This document shows, in pieces, positions 29,850-39,134 of a DNA stretch of 64,000 nt. The stretch covers positions 124,125-188,124 of the forward strand of contig NZ_LR130760.1 in the NCBI RefSeq assembly GCF_900625095.1, written 5' to 3'. Position numbers and translations under genes: made by a program. Each line of letters starts with the position of its first letter. Position 1 is the first letter of the stretch. The notes below the pieces were generated by a model. It was not told the origin of the DNA, made no database searches, and saw only the letters and a list, made by a program, of their open reading frames with translations. The DNA comes from Acinetobacter ihumii. Its GTDB lineage: Bacteria; Pseudomonadota; Gammaproteobacteria; Pseudomonadales; Moraxellaceae.

Positions 29850-31061
29850 ATGAACAACTCATTTAAGTCTGGTTTTTATTTTAAATCTTTGTGTACGCTG
29901 GCATTGAGTGTCGCATTGACAGGTTGTGGCGATAGCACTTGGTGGTCAAATAAAGATGAGCCAGAATTTAAGCTAGAACAAATAAAACGGGTTATTCCAA
30001 CACGTGTCAGTGGTCGCGAGTCATGGGCCAATGATATTGACGATATCATGGAAAAACTGGGCATTCCGAAAACCAAGGAAAATGTATGTAGCATTGTGGC
30101 TGTCGTAGATCAGGAGTCCAATTTTGTGGCTGATCCTGTCGTGCCGGGTTTGGGTGAAAAAGCAGTCAAGGAAGTCAATACTCGCCTGAATGAAAAATTT
30201 GAAGAAAAATTAGGGGCTACCCTTGGTGGTCAAGTCTCTGGTTATTTTGAGGATGTTCTTAAAAATCAGCCATCGCCTGACAACAACTATATGAGTCAGA
30301 TGCGCAAAGTCCGTACTGAACGTGAGTTAGATGTCCTCTATCGGGAAATTTTTGACTTTATGGCCAGTCATTATCATGTTAGCGCATTAACGGGGGCTGC
30401 CAAGCTGGTAGGACAAGATATTGGCGAAAGAATGAATCCGATTACGACACTCGGTTCCATGCAGGTTCTGATTAGCTATGCTCAGGATCACAAACGTTCA
30501 CGTATGATGACCACCAATGCATTACGTGATGACTTGTATACTCAATATGGGGGGTTGTACTACGGTATTCATCGTTTAATGATGTATCCAGCCGATTACA
30601 ATAAACCTATTTATCGATTTGCTGATTATAACTCAGGCATGTATTCTAGTCGTAATGCCGCTTTCCAAAGTATGCTGAATGATTTAACACCCAAAGAACT
30701 GGATCTGGATGGTGATTTACTCCTTTACAATAAAGATGGTAGCCCTAAAGCAACGCTAAGCCAGTCTGAAAAAGAATTGATTTCTGTATTTACACAGAAC
30801 AATATTTTGGTCACACCGCGGCAAATCCGTTCTGATTTAAAAAAGGAAAAGGAAAAATCCTTTGAAGATACTCAAACCTATATTGCTGTAAAAAAGCTGT
30901 ATCAGGCAAAAACTGGTAAAGAACCAATCTATGCCATTATGCCGCAAGTCATCATTTCTGGACCTAAATTAAGTCGAGACTACAATACCAATTGGTTTGC
31001 CTCTCGCGTTAATGGAAGATATGAAACATGTATGCAACGAGCGAAAAGAATAAAGCTGTAA
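29850..31061 (+). CDS. DUF1615 lipoprotein
   Basis: This 403-residue protein has a lipoprotein signal (LTGC, lipidated Cys26) and a mature domain matching DUF1615. Its SIVAVVDQESNF block resembles the Glu-Ser of lytic transglycosylase-like folds, and TLGSMQVLISYAQ adds to that resemblance. A peptidoglycan-related role is therefore conceivable but unproven. Its 3' end overlaps the next gene by 34 bases in another frame, so the two are translated together. Confidence 0.85.
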   Translation: MNNSFKSGFYFKSLCTLALSVALTGCGDSTWWSNKDEPEFKLEQIKRVIPTRVSGRESWANDIDDIMEKLGIPKTKENVCSIVAVVDQESNFVADPVVPGLGEKAVKEVNTRLNEKFEEKLGATLGGQVSGYFEDVLKNQPSPDNNYMSQMRKVRTERELDVLYREIFDFMASHYHVSALTGAAKLVGQDIGERMNPITTLGSMQVLISYAQDHKRSRMMTTNALRDDLYTQYGGLYYGIHRLMMYPADYNKPIYRFADYNSGMYSSRNAAFQSMLNDLTPKELDLDGDLLLYNKDGSPKATLSQSEKELISVFTQNNILVTPRQIRSDLKKEKEKSFEDTQTYIAVKKLYQAKTGKEPIYAIMPQVIISGPKLSRDYNTNWFASRVNGRYETCMQRAKRIKL

Positions 31062-31681
31062 ATCTTGCACTGTTTGATTTTGATGGCACCCTGTGCAGCA
31101 GAGACAGTTTTACTGGTTTTATTTTTTATGCTTTATCTAAACGGCATATTGTTCGTAAAACGATTAAAATCCTACCTTGGATTCAAGCCTATTATTTAAA
31201 GCTTTATCCTGCACATGCGATGCGTTTAAAGCTTTTTGCCACGATGTTTCGTGGCAATTCAGCACAGCAATTACAGCAGTTAGGTCAAGAATATGCACAG
31301 ATTTTACTAAAAAATCTGGATGCAGGATTGCTTCAACAATTACAACAACATCAGGCGCAAGGCGATCGAGTGGTCTTGGTTTCTGCCTCTATTGATCTTT
31401 ATTTGAAGCCTGTATGTGAACTTTTAAATATTGATTTGATTTGTACGCAAGTGGAAGTTAAAGACGGAAAAATTACAGGGCAATATTCTACCCCTGATTG
31501 TAGTTCAGAACAGAAAAAAATTCGAATCCATCAATGCTATCAACTAGATCATTATGATCAGGTCTATGCGTATGGAAATAGCTATGAAGATTTAGAAATG
31601 TTTAGTCTGGCAGATTGTTGTTATATGGTGGGTGAAGATGAACACTTACCTGAGTTAAGTGATGTAAAAAAGCTGGCTTAA
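31028..31681 (+). CDS. HAD-IB family phosphatase (SerB-like)
   Basis: The 217-residue protein begins its core with LFDFDGTL, giving the nucleophile Asp17 and acid/base Asp19. VVLVSASIDLYL is motif II (Ser), and YAYGNSYEDLEM is a motif III/IV variant with acidic metal ligands. The helical cap between ~25 and ~95 places it in subclass IB, with phosphoserine phosphatase-like enzymes. The substrate is unknown; lysophosphatidate or sugar phosphates are options. ATG 31028 lies inside the preceding DUF1615 gene. Confidence 0.88.
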   Translation: MYATSEKNKAVNLALFDFDGTLCSRDSFTGFIFYALSKRHIVRKTIKILPWIQAYYLKLYPAHAMRLKLFATMFRGNSAQQLQQLGQEYAQILLKNLDAGLLQQLQQHQAQGDRVVLVSASIDLYLKPVCELLNIDLICTQVEVKDGKITGQYSTPDCSSEQKKIRIHQCYQLDHYDQVYAYGNSYEDLEMFSLADCCYMVGEDEHLPELSDVKKLA

Positions 31682-31882
31682 AATCTGGTCTAAATGAACC
31701 TTTTATTTTAAGAGATGAATTTTGTCTTTAACACCAATATATTCCTTGATCAGTTACAACTCAAAACAAGCTATATAGCTATAATGAGCAAGTATTTGTA
31801 TATTTTAAATACACTCAAACTGATCAATATGCATGTGTGATTTTCATCTTCATTGCATTCAGATCAAAATCACCTTTGCAAA

Positions 31883-32878
31883 TTACGCAATTGATGCAGG
31901 AAAACTAATCACCTGCTCAATCCGCATGCTTTCAGTTGCAATCATGAGTAGACGGTCCACGCCCAGAGCAATGCCAGAACAGGCAGGCATGTTGGGCAAA
32001 GCAGCAAGTAAATGCTCATCGAGGGGCATTTCTATCAATCCTTGTTGTTTACGCTCCAAATTATCTGCCTCAAAACGCTGTCTTAAAATTTGTGCATCCA
32101 GTAATTCATCATAAGCATTCGCAAGTTCCAAGCCTTCAATATAGACCTCAAAACGTGCTGCGACTTGCTCACCATCTTCATCGATACGAACTTTGGCCAA
32201 TGATGCCATTTCAGGTGGAAAGTCGGTGAGAAATACTGGCGTATCAAAGCCCAAACTCGGCTCAACAAAATGTGAAAAGAGTAAATCGATATAAGCCAGA
32301 CGATCCTCCCCCAAATCCAGTGTCAGTCCCACACGTCGAGCAGTATCTTTAAGTTGTTGTAGAGTGGCTTGTAATGGATTAATTTCAAGACGATCCTGAA
32401 AAGCATGTTTATAACTCAGAATCATGGGGCGAATCTCATCAAAACGATGCTTGAGACACGCTTGCAACAGATCAGCGGTTTCATGCATTAAGTCTTTTAG
32501 ATCAAAATCTGGACGATACCATTCCAACATGGTAAATTCGCTGTTGTGCTTGCGTCCATGTTCATCATCCCGAAAGACTTTACAGATTTGATAAATCGGG
32601 CCACTGCCACTGGCCAGCAAACGCTTCATGGCAAACTCAGGTGAGGTTTGTAGATATTGAATCCGCTGTTTGCCTTCAATATGCCGCAAGGCTCGAACGG
32701 ATGCTAAATGTACATCTGTTACCCCTGCCTGAGAAATAATTGGGGTTTCAACTTCTAATACGTCACGTTCAGAAAAAAATCTGCGAATGGTCTGATAAAG
32801 TCTGGCACGTGCTTGCAGTGCTTGAAGCGAACAGGTCGGTTGGTAGTTTTTTAAATTGAGATCTGGCTGCTCACTCAT
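31883..32878 (-). CDS. epmA: EF-P--(R)-beta-lysine ligase
   Basis: The 331-residue enzyme is a truncated class II lysyl-tRNA synthetase paralogue (GenX/PoxA) that attaches beta-lysine to Lys34 of elongation factor P. It has motif 2 (ICKVFRDDEHGRKHNSEFTM, with the class II R-x-x-E-like loop) and motif 3 (GIALGVDRLLMI), but lacks the anticodon-binding domain. ATG 32878 overlaps the pdxB stop as ATGA, indicating translational coupling. EpmB, which makes the beta-lysine, is not in the window. Confidence 0.93.
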   Translation of the reverse strand: MSEQPDLNLKNYQPTCSLQALQARARLYQTIRRFFSERDVLEVETPIISQAGVTDVHLASVRALRHIEGKQRIQYLQTSPEFAMKRLLASGSGPIYQICKVFRDDEHGRKHNSEFTMLEWYRPDFDLKDLMHETADLLQACLKHRFDEIRPMILSYKHAFQDRLEINPLQATLQQLKDTARRVGLTLDLGEDRLAYIDLLFSHFVEPSLGFDTPVFLTDFPPEMASLAKVRIDEDGEQVAARFEVYIEGLELANAYDELLDAQILRQRFEADNLERKQQGLIEMPLDEHLLAALPNMPACSGIALGVDRLLMIATESMRIEQVISFPASIA

Positions 32879-33942
32879 GCTGCTGGTCCTCCATGCGCAG
32901 CCCATTCACGGCGTAGTGGATATTCTTTTCTTAATCGATCAAAAGCTTGTTGATCAACTTTGCCCTCTTTTAAACAGGCACGTAAGGCATCATCATCACG
33001 TTGAATATCATAAATATCAGACAAATGTTGCTGTAGTGCCTGCTGCAAAGGCAAATCTTGAAAGTAGGATGTGCAAACAGGAAGCTCAGATTCAAATGTT
33101 TTGTGGGCTTGGAAACCGAAATGCTGACAAAATGCCTGATAGACCATTTGTGTACCACGCGCTTTACCTTCCAGACTATAACCTGCAATATGTGGTGTCA
33201 CCAAACTGACTAAATCGAGCAATTGCTCGGAAATCACCGGTTCATGTTCAAACACATCCAATACCACCTGACGCTGGTTCTTTTGGATATCCGCAATCAA
33301 AGCAGCTTCTTCAATCACAGGTCCGCGAGCGCTATTGATCAAAATCGTTTGCGCTGGAATACGCGCGAATGTTTCCTCGTTAAGAAGATGATAAGTGGGA
33401 TGATCACCTGTTTTGCTGAGTGGAACATGGATTGAAATCGCGTGGCTACGTTGCAGTAATTCATCCAATGAAACATTGTCGATGGATTCAAGCTGCACAT
33501 ATGGGTCATGACCCATCACCTGCCAACCGAGTAACTTTGCCATTTGAGCCAAACGGCGACCCACATTTCCCAGACCAATAATACCCAATATAAATTTTTG
33601 GTCTTGTTGTAATAATTCAGGTCTTAAATGTAATAACGCTGTAATGACATATTCAGCCACCGCTTGCGCGTTACATCCAGGTGCATTACTCCAAGCAATG
33701 CCTTGTTGTTGCAGCGCAGTAAGATCCATATGGTCTGTACCAATGGTTGCACTGCCCACAAATTTTAATGCACTATGATCGATTAAAGCATGATCAACCT
33801 TAGTCACAGATCGAATGATTAAAGCATCAGCATCCTTGACATCTTGATGCTGTAAATGCCTGCCACCACGCTGTTCAACAGTGCCAAATTCGGAAAAAAA
33901 GTAGTCGGTAAATGCCAGATTTTCATCTGCAATAATCTTCAT
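32875..33942 (-). CDS. pdxB: Erythronate-4-phosphate dehydrogenase
   Basis: The 355-residue NAD-dependent 2-hydroxyacid dehydrogenase works in the deoxyxylulose-dependent pyridoxal phosphate pathway. N-terminal MKIIADENLAFTDYFFSEFG is diagnostic of PdxB. IGLGNVGRRLA is the Rossmann motif. The catalytic Arg is in LINSARGPVIEE, the Glu in VLDVFEHEP and the His in LVTPHIAGYS. The C-terminal DUF3410 dimerisation domain is present. It is first gene of a pdxB-epmA unit with a 4-base overlap. Confidence 0.94.
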   Translation of the reverse strand: MKIIADENLAFTDYFFSEFGTVEQRGGRHLQHQDVKDADALIIRSVTKVDHALIDHSALKFVGSATIGTDHMDLTALQQQGIAWSNAPGCNAQAVAEYVITALLHLRPELLQQDQKFILGIIGLGNVGRRLAQMAKLLGWQVMGHDPYVQLESIDNVSLDELLQRSHAISIHVPLSKTGDHPTYHLLNEETFARIPAQTILINSARGPVIEEAALIADIQKNQRQVVLDVFEHEPVISEQLLDLVSLVTPHIAGYSLEGKARGTQMVYQAFCQHFGFQAHKTFESELPVCTSYFQDLPLQQALQQHLSDIYDIQRDDDALRACLKEGKVDQQAFDRLRKEYPLRREWAAHGGPAA

Positions 33943-34036
33943 GCGCTGTCCCAGTCACGTGCTGGCGTTTATCATAACCTGTCACTTGGCATGTGACTAC
34001 GCTACAGATTTATAAATTGATTTTTATGAGCATGCT

Positions 34037-34095
34037 GCATTTAAAATACGATGTTTAAATGCGGTGCTGGAATGAAGCGATTCAATTCATCGCTT
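34037..34095. repeat. Two hairpins upstream of pdxB
   Basis: GCATTTAAA (34037-34045) pairs with TTTAAATGC (34054-34062), and AAGCGAT (34075-34081) pairs with ATCGCTT (34089-34095). Both lie in the 265-base gap between pdxB and the methyltransferase gene. No T run follows either, so they may be operators or structural remnants. Confidence 0.4.
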
Positions 34096-34207
34096 TCTTG
34101 CAATGCGGCTTTGTTTTAACATCGCTTGCTTGCATCACTGTTTAGATCTTCTTTATTATTCTCACTAAAAAAATAAACAAAAGGCTAATGAAATAAATTG
34201 ACTCTAT

Positions 34208-35092
34208 CTATTTGTTCTCTGGTTTAAGGACGAGATGCAACATATGAGTCGCGCGAGTATGCTGAATCTGGTCAGCACGCGCATGAAAATAGCGTTGTGA
34301 CAAATCATCCCCCGAAGCATCTTCAAGCACTTCAAATCCCATGTGTCTGACTTGTTGATGTAAATGAGCGGAATTAAATTGTCCCATTAAAGGTTCACGT
34401 AAAATTTGAGTAAATTGAGCAACGAGTTGCGCGCCTATTTTTTCGATGCCGTGTAGACCATTAAAATCGATCGAATAATCCAAAACCACTTCGCTTTGCG
34501 CCGCAGTAAAATCAGCAATACTTTTTAAAGTACCTAACGTAGTTTCGGGCTGCAAATAATGGGTGGTGCCTAACCATGAATAAAAAGCAGGACGATCTTG
34601 CGCATAACCACTTCGAGCTAAAACCTCTCCCAAAGCTTCCTTTTCAAAATCGATGGCGACAAATTCGACATTGGCAGGAATATTGTCGAGCTGTTTAAGT
34701 TTCTGGATTTTTAAGCGTTGTGTATCGGGATGATCAATTTCAAAAATTTTTAACGCTGGATACTGTTGTGCCAAACGCAAGGCAAATGAATCTAATCCTG
34801 CACCGACCAAAACGTATTGATCTATCCCTTTTTGAATCGCCTGTTTTAAATGATCTTCGGCATAACGAGAACGTCCCACCACCTGAGCAGTCAGTAAACC
34901 CAAGCTTCGATTCAAAGGCAGTGAATTCAAAAGTTGATTGAGCAAAGGCAGCTTGAGCAGTGTTTTCCACGCTTTACTGGTCATCTCAAAAGCATACGCA
35001 TCGGCAAAAATTGGATCTTGGGCAAATAAGTAATGCTGCGCGCGCAAGGCTGCCGCTGCTTCGGCAGTACGACTTGACTGTCCTTTTTTCAT
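34208..35092 (-). CDS. Class I SAM-dependent methyltransferase (LCMT/TIGR00027 type)
   Basis: The 294-residue protein carries QYVLVGAGLDSFALRL (SAM-binding motif I) and FEIDHPDTQRLK, both typical of the leucine carboxyl methyltransferase-like family. N-terminal SSRTAEAAAALRAQHY is also a family mark. The methyl acceptor is unknown; relatives act on small molecules and polyketides. AAGGAAG lies 7 bases before ATG 35092, so the longer frame (to 35125) is rejected. It is about 190 bases downstream of the flavin monooxygenase gene, on the same strand. Confidence 0.85.
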   Translation of the reverse strand: MKKGQSSRTAEAAAALRAQHYLFAQDPIFADAYAFEMTSKAWKTLLKLPLLNQLLNSLPLNRSLGLLTAQVVGRSRYAEDHLKQAIQKGIDQYVLVGAGLDSFALRLAQQYPALKIFEIDHPDTQRLKIQKLKQLDNIPANVEFVAIDFEKEALGEVLARSGYAQDRPAFYSWLGTTHYLQPETTLGTLKSIADFTAAQSEVVLDYSIDFNGLHGIEKIGAQLVAQFTQILREPLMGQFNSAHLHQQVRHMGFEVLEDASGDDLSQRYFHARADQIQHTRATHMLHLVLKPENK

Positions 35093-35284
35093 TGCATCTT
35101 CCTTAAAAATACACGCCAAATACAACTGATATGAAAATAGATTACTTTCATCAGTCCCTGTTATGATTTCCTTTTAGAGATAAACATAAAAAGGGCAAAA
35201 AGTTTCAGAAGAAATCCAATACATCTAAAATAAAAGCAGCCGGTTGCAAACCATAGACTGCTACATTTAAAAAATTGAATAAGA

Positions 35285-36820
35285 TTAAGCGTCTATTTTG
35301 CTTTTGCTGAAGTTGCTTTGATAGCTGATGTCATAATCTCGCAGGTTCAAGGTTTGCAAACGCTGTTTTAATTTTTTTAATGACCACGGCCACGCTGCAA
35401 AGTTACGTCCATTAGCATCCAGATAATAACTCTTACAGCCACCCGCATTAAATACAGTGGTTTTTAAATGCTTCTGTACCAATTCATTATGCGCATGGAT
35501 GACCTGCGGTTTAATGCTCAATTTGGCAATCTGATATTTTTTAATTTTTTGCAAACCATCCACAATATAATCCAATTGCGCTTCAGCTAAACCAATAAAT
35601 GAGTCATACACCAATACATTTGGCCCAAGAACTAAAAAAGCATTGGGTACATTTTCAATATTGGTTCCCAAATAGGCTTCTGGAGAGCTACTTTTCCAAA
35701 GATCATTTAAGCATTCGCCTTTATCATTATAGACACGGCGGCCGATTGGAGGATGAGACACTTCAAAGCCTGTTCCCCAGATAATCACATCGACCTCATG
35801 ACGCTCACCATTGGCAGCAATCACGGTATTGCCTTCGACTTTGACTAAACCATGTGGAATCAAATGCGTATTTGCCGCTTGTAAGGCAGGATAATAATTG
35901 TTGGCAAATAATAAGCGTTTACAACCAATAGTAAAATCTGGTGTCACATTTTTGAGCAATTCAGGATCTTTCACCTGATTTTTCAGCACTTGTTTAAAGA
36001 TTTCACCCACAGGCTTTAACACGGAAGGATTACGCAATCCAAAGTTAATGGCATTGAGTGATTGTGCTACGGTTTTACGCCAAGTAGACTGAATCACAGG
36101 GAATTTTTCAATCACAGATTTACCAAAATCACCGAGCTCCATATCTGGTTTTGGCACCACCCAAGGCGCGGTACGCTGAAAAACAAAAAGTTCTTTTGCC
36201 AAAGGTTGAATTTGTGGCACAAATTGAATCGCTGAAGCGCCTGTCCCAATCACCGCAATACGCTTGCCTGTAAGATCGTAGTCATGCTTCCATTTTGCTG
36301 AATGAAACATTTCGCCTGTAAAGGTTTCGATATCCTCTAATTTTGGAATTTGCGCTTCGGTAATCGGCCCTGTGGCAAACACCACAGTCCGAGAAAGATA
36401 CTGACCTTTATTGGTATCCAGCACCCAAATATTACGCTCATTGTCCCAAGCGGCTTTTTCAAGTTCAGTGTCAAATTCAACTTTTTCATGAACATTAAAT
36501 TTGTGACTGACTTCTTCTAAATAACTTAAAATTTCAGGTTGACGTGCAAACAGATGGCTCCATTTGCTACTGGGTGCAAATGAATAAGAATATAATGCTG
36601 AAGGCACATCACAGCCGCAGCCTGGATAGGTATTTTCGCGCCAAGTGCCGCCTACACGCGATGCTTTTTCAATAATTTTATAATCGTGATAACCGACTTG
36701 ATCAAGTCGAATCGCGGCTGCAATGCCCGAAATACCCGCACCGACAATAAAGGTATCATAGATATGTTGCGGCAATGCTTTGCTTTCAGCCGAGTTTAAT
36801 TTTTTTGCTTGCGCTGTCAT
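35285..36820 (-). CDS. Flavin-containing / Baeyer-Villiger-type monooxygenase
   Basis: The 511-residue class B flavoprotein has an FAD Rossmann motif GAGISG (27-32), an NADPH motif GTGASA (192-197), and the fingerprint F-x-G-x3-H-x3-W (FTGEMFHSAKW, 167-177). GGTWRENTYPGCGCDVPS follows the FAD motif, as in BVMOs and mycobacterial MymA-like enzymes. It probably oxygenates a lipophilic ketone, aldehyde or fatty-acid derivative. It clusters with an SDR (46 bases upstream) and a PF10118 hydrolase. It does not resemble the alkane monooxygenase AlmA N-terminus as I recall it. Confidence 0.9.
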   Translation of the reverse strand: MTAQAKKLNSAESKALPQHIYDTFIVGAGISGIAAAIRLDQVGYHDYKIIEKASRVGGTWRENTYPGCGCDVPSALYSYSFAPSSKWSHLFARQPEILSYLEEVSHKFNVHEKVEFDTELEKAAWDNERNIWVLDTNKGQYLSRTVVFATGPITEAQIPKLEDIETFTGEMFHSAKWKHDYDLTGKRIAVIGTGASAIQFVPQIQPLAKELFVFQRTAPWVVPKPDMELGDFGKSVIEKFPVIQSTWRKTVAQSLNAINFGLRNPSVLKPVGEIFKQVLKNQVKDPELLKNVTPDFTIGCKRLLFANNYYPALQAANTHLIPHGLVKVEGNTVIAANGERHEVDVIIWGTGFEVSHPPIGRRVYNDKGECLNDLWKSSSPEAYLGTNIENVPNAFLVLGPNVLVYDSFIGLAEAQLDYIVDGLQKIKKYQIAKLSIKPQVIHAHNELVQKHLKTTVFNAGGCKSYYLDANGRNFAAWPWSLKKLKQRLQTLNLRDYDISYQSNFSKSKIDA

Positions 36821-36866
36821 TTAGAATATCCTTGTATTTGAAAAATAGATTTTCATCTTTCTTTCG

Positions 36867-37694
36867 TTATTTCATTAATCTGTAGGACGTACCTAAAAAT
36901 TTTGCATAAAGGTTTGGAGCTGCGCGCTTCATCAACCAGAAAAGTTTGGCATCCATCTGCGGAATGGTATAAAGCTTGTTTTTATCCAAACGATCCAGCG
37001 TCAGTTTTGCGACTTTGTCACTGGTGGTAAATGCCAGATGAGTCAGTGCATAATCCAAAATGCCTTTATGCGGCACTTTGCCATTTTTAATGATATTGGT
37101 CGGGACTAATGTCGGACATAACACATTGACCTTAATATCAAACTTTTTCAGTTCGGCAGAGAGCGTTTCAGACAATGCGCGTACCCCTGCTTTGCTGACG
37201 TTGTAGACGGTCATTTCAGGTGCAGCAGTATAGGATGCTGCTGAGGCCACATTGATAATCGCGCCATGTCCAAGCTGTTTAAACCTTGGAACAAAGCTAC
37301 GGCAGCCATGAATCACGCCCCATAAATTAATGTCCATGCACCATTGCCAATCTTCCATCGACATTTCATCAAATTTTCCGCCCAAACCAATCCCGGCATT
37401 ATTAATCACCAATGTGACTGGATTTTTTAGCAACTTTTCGGCCTGTTCAGCCAACTGTGCGACTTGTTCAGCTTTGGCCACGTCACACTGCACAGAAAAT
37501 GCGGTTGCGCCGAGTTGTTCAATCAATTTGACCGTTTCTTTAGCGGCATCCAGATTAATATCTGAACACACCACTGCACCGCCGCGGCGCGCCAGTTCTA
37601 GTGCAAAACTACGACCAATGCCACTGCCCGCGCCTGTTACCACAGCATAGGCGTGTTGACTTGGCTTTTTTTGTTGAGCGCCGAATAATTTCAT
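36867..37694 (-). CDS. Short-chain dehydrogenase/reductase
   Basis: The 275-residue SDR has cofactor motif GAGSGIG (21-27), NNAG at ~94, catalytic Ser in INVASAASY and the YNVSK catalytic Tyr/Lys. An Asp in CSDINLDAA after strand 2 favours NAD, or relaxed cofactor use. The C-terminal extension is of the type found in lipid-active SDRs. It lies between the metal-dependent hydrolase and the monooxygenase on one strand, so it likely supplies or uses the alcohol/ketone of the monooxygenase step. Confidence 0.9.
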   Translation of the reverse strand: MKLFGAQQKKPSQHAYAVVTGAGSGIGRSFALELARRGGAVVCSDINLDAAKETVKLIEQLGATAFSVQCDVAKAEQVAQLAEQAEKLLKNPVTLVINNAGIGLGGKFDEMSMEDWQWCMDINLWGVIHGCRSFVPRFKQLGHGAIINVASAASYTAAPEMTVYNVSKAGVRALSETLSAELKKFDIKVNVLCPTLVPTNIIKNGKVPHKGILDYALTHLAFTTSDKVAKLTLDRLDKNKLYTIPQMDAKLFWLMKRAAPNLYAKFLGTSYRLMK

Positions 37695-37755
37695 GGCATA
37701 TCCTTATTGCTTTCAGCCCATCGACTGAACATGATGGTTTGAACTGACAAACGGC

Positions 37756-38718
37756 TTAGTGACGTACTGGCGGCGTAAATGTTTTCACCAGATAAGGCGC
37801 GATAGCTCCACCCTCAGACAGTAACTTGTCTTTGTAATATTCAAGAAAAGCCGAGGTATCATGATCATTGGGATGAAAATCTGGACGCAAGTAGTCAAAG
37901 ATTTGTCCCAATGTACTGCCAAATACACCATCTTTCGGGCTAAAAATCAGGCTGACACCACGACCTGCATCTTTCCAGAACTTGCGAGTTAACATGTCTT
38001 TTGGCTTACGCAGTACTGGTACAAACAAGGTTGAAAATGGAATCAGACCGAGTATGGTTCCCAAAGCGATAAAAAATCCTGCTGCACGTAGTGGATAATT
38101 GCCATTCAATAATTGATAAACGTCATAAGCAATGTCTTTATGTTCGGATTCTTCTAACATATGCCACATCCACATCGCGCGGGTTTTGGCATCATCCGAA
38201 TAATAAAAATTCTTTTCATGCTTCATCATGTATTCAGCAAGTACCGCGGTAAAATGTTCAATTCCTGCCATCATCGAAAGCTTTAAGGGTTGCGGAAATT
38301 TTAAGAAAATGTGTTCAAAGAATTTCTCACCTAAAAAACGATATAACCCCACAGGATAATTGATGGCTTCATGCGCAATCGCATCATTAAATTCATTGTG
38401 TAATTTAGAATGGATGGCTTCCTGCCCAATCAGTGAAGTAACACGCTGCTTTAATACTGGATCTTTGACCTGATCACGGTGGAAACGAGCGGTTTCAATC
38501 ACCAGATCTTCACCGTAAGTGAGGAACACAGACAGTGTGGCAAAAAAAATCGTAGCGAACTGATTATTCATATAAAATGAAATATCAATTTCCTGACCTT
38601 TAAACCCAATCGCGATATGACGAATTGGAATAGACGGTTTTAAGGTATAATCAGTGGGTTCAAATTTAGGCGTAGATTTGAACGCTTGGACTGATTTTTT
38701 TACTGCGGTCGTAATCAT
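37756..38718 (-). CDS. Metal-dependent hydrolase (PF10118 family)
   Basis: The 320-residue protein matches the helical PF10118 family. It has conserved acidic/His residues in LIGQEAIHSKLHNEFND, MMAGIEHFTAVLAEYMMK and MWHMLEESEHKDIAYDVY, arranged like a di-metal four-helix site. A hydrophobic segment (~215-235) may associate with the membrane. The hydrolase label is historical; the E-x2-H pattern also resembles ferritin-like oxygenases. It is first gene of the operon with SDR and FMO, opposite the TetR gene. Confidence 0.82.
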   Translation of the reverse strand: MITTAVKKSVQAFKSTPKFEPTDYTLKPSIPIRHIAIGFKGQEIDISFYMNNQFATIFFATLSVFLTYGEDLVIETARFHRDQVKDPVLKQRVTSLIGQEAIHSKLHNEFNDAIAHEAINYPVGLYRFLGEKFFEHIFLKFPQPLKLSMMAGIEHFTAVLAEYMMKHEKNFYYSDDAKTRAMWMWHMLEESEHKDIAYDVYQLLNGNYPLRAAGFFIALGTILGLIPFSTLFVPVLRKPKDMLTRKFWKDAGRGVSLIFSPKDGVFGSTLGQIFDYLRPDFHPNDHDTSAFLEYYKDKLLSEGGAIAPYLVKTFTPPVRH

Positions 38719-39134
38719 GGCGACACCTGCTTAAAGCATTCAATTTGTTACATCATTCAATATTTACAACGTTCAATCATGCAAACTGAAAGATTGTTCG
38801 CACTTTCAAGACTATTTCATCCTAATCTGATCTTATGTTCGGATTCAATTCGGGTCTAAAGCATCAAAACCATGATTAAAAAATCAAGCTTGAAGTTAAT
38901 TGGCTTAAAATTTAATTTTCATAAATCATTATTTTTATTAAAAATAAAACAACATGTTGGCAAAAAATAAGCTCCAAAATGATGATTTATGCAAGTGACT
39001 TTCTGCATTTATTTCATGTGGGTAAATTACACGAAATAGCTCATTTTTCACTGTTCGGATTTGTGTTTTTTAATTTGGTCATTCTGGCCTGACATGATAA
39101 CTTGAATAAATATTCGGATTTCAAGGATGCCACA
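38719..39134. promoter_or_regulatory. Divergent control region with three TTCGGATT repeats
   Basis: 416 AT-rich bases lie between the FMO/SDR/hydrolase operon and the TetR gene. TTCGGATT occurs at 38838-38845, 39054-39061 and 39113-39120, the last two 59 bases apart next to the TetR start. They could be regulator sites, but they are not palindromic as expected for TetR. No clear -35/-10 pair was found. No open frame of note is present. Confidence 0.35.
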
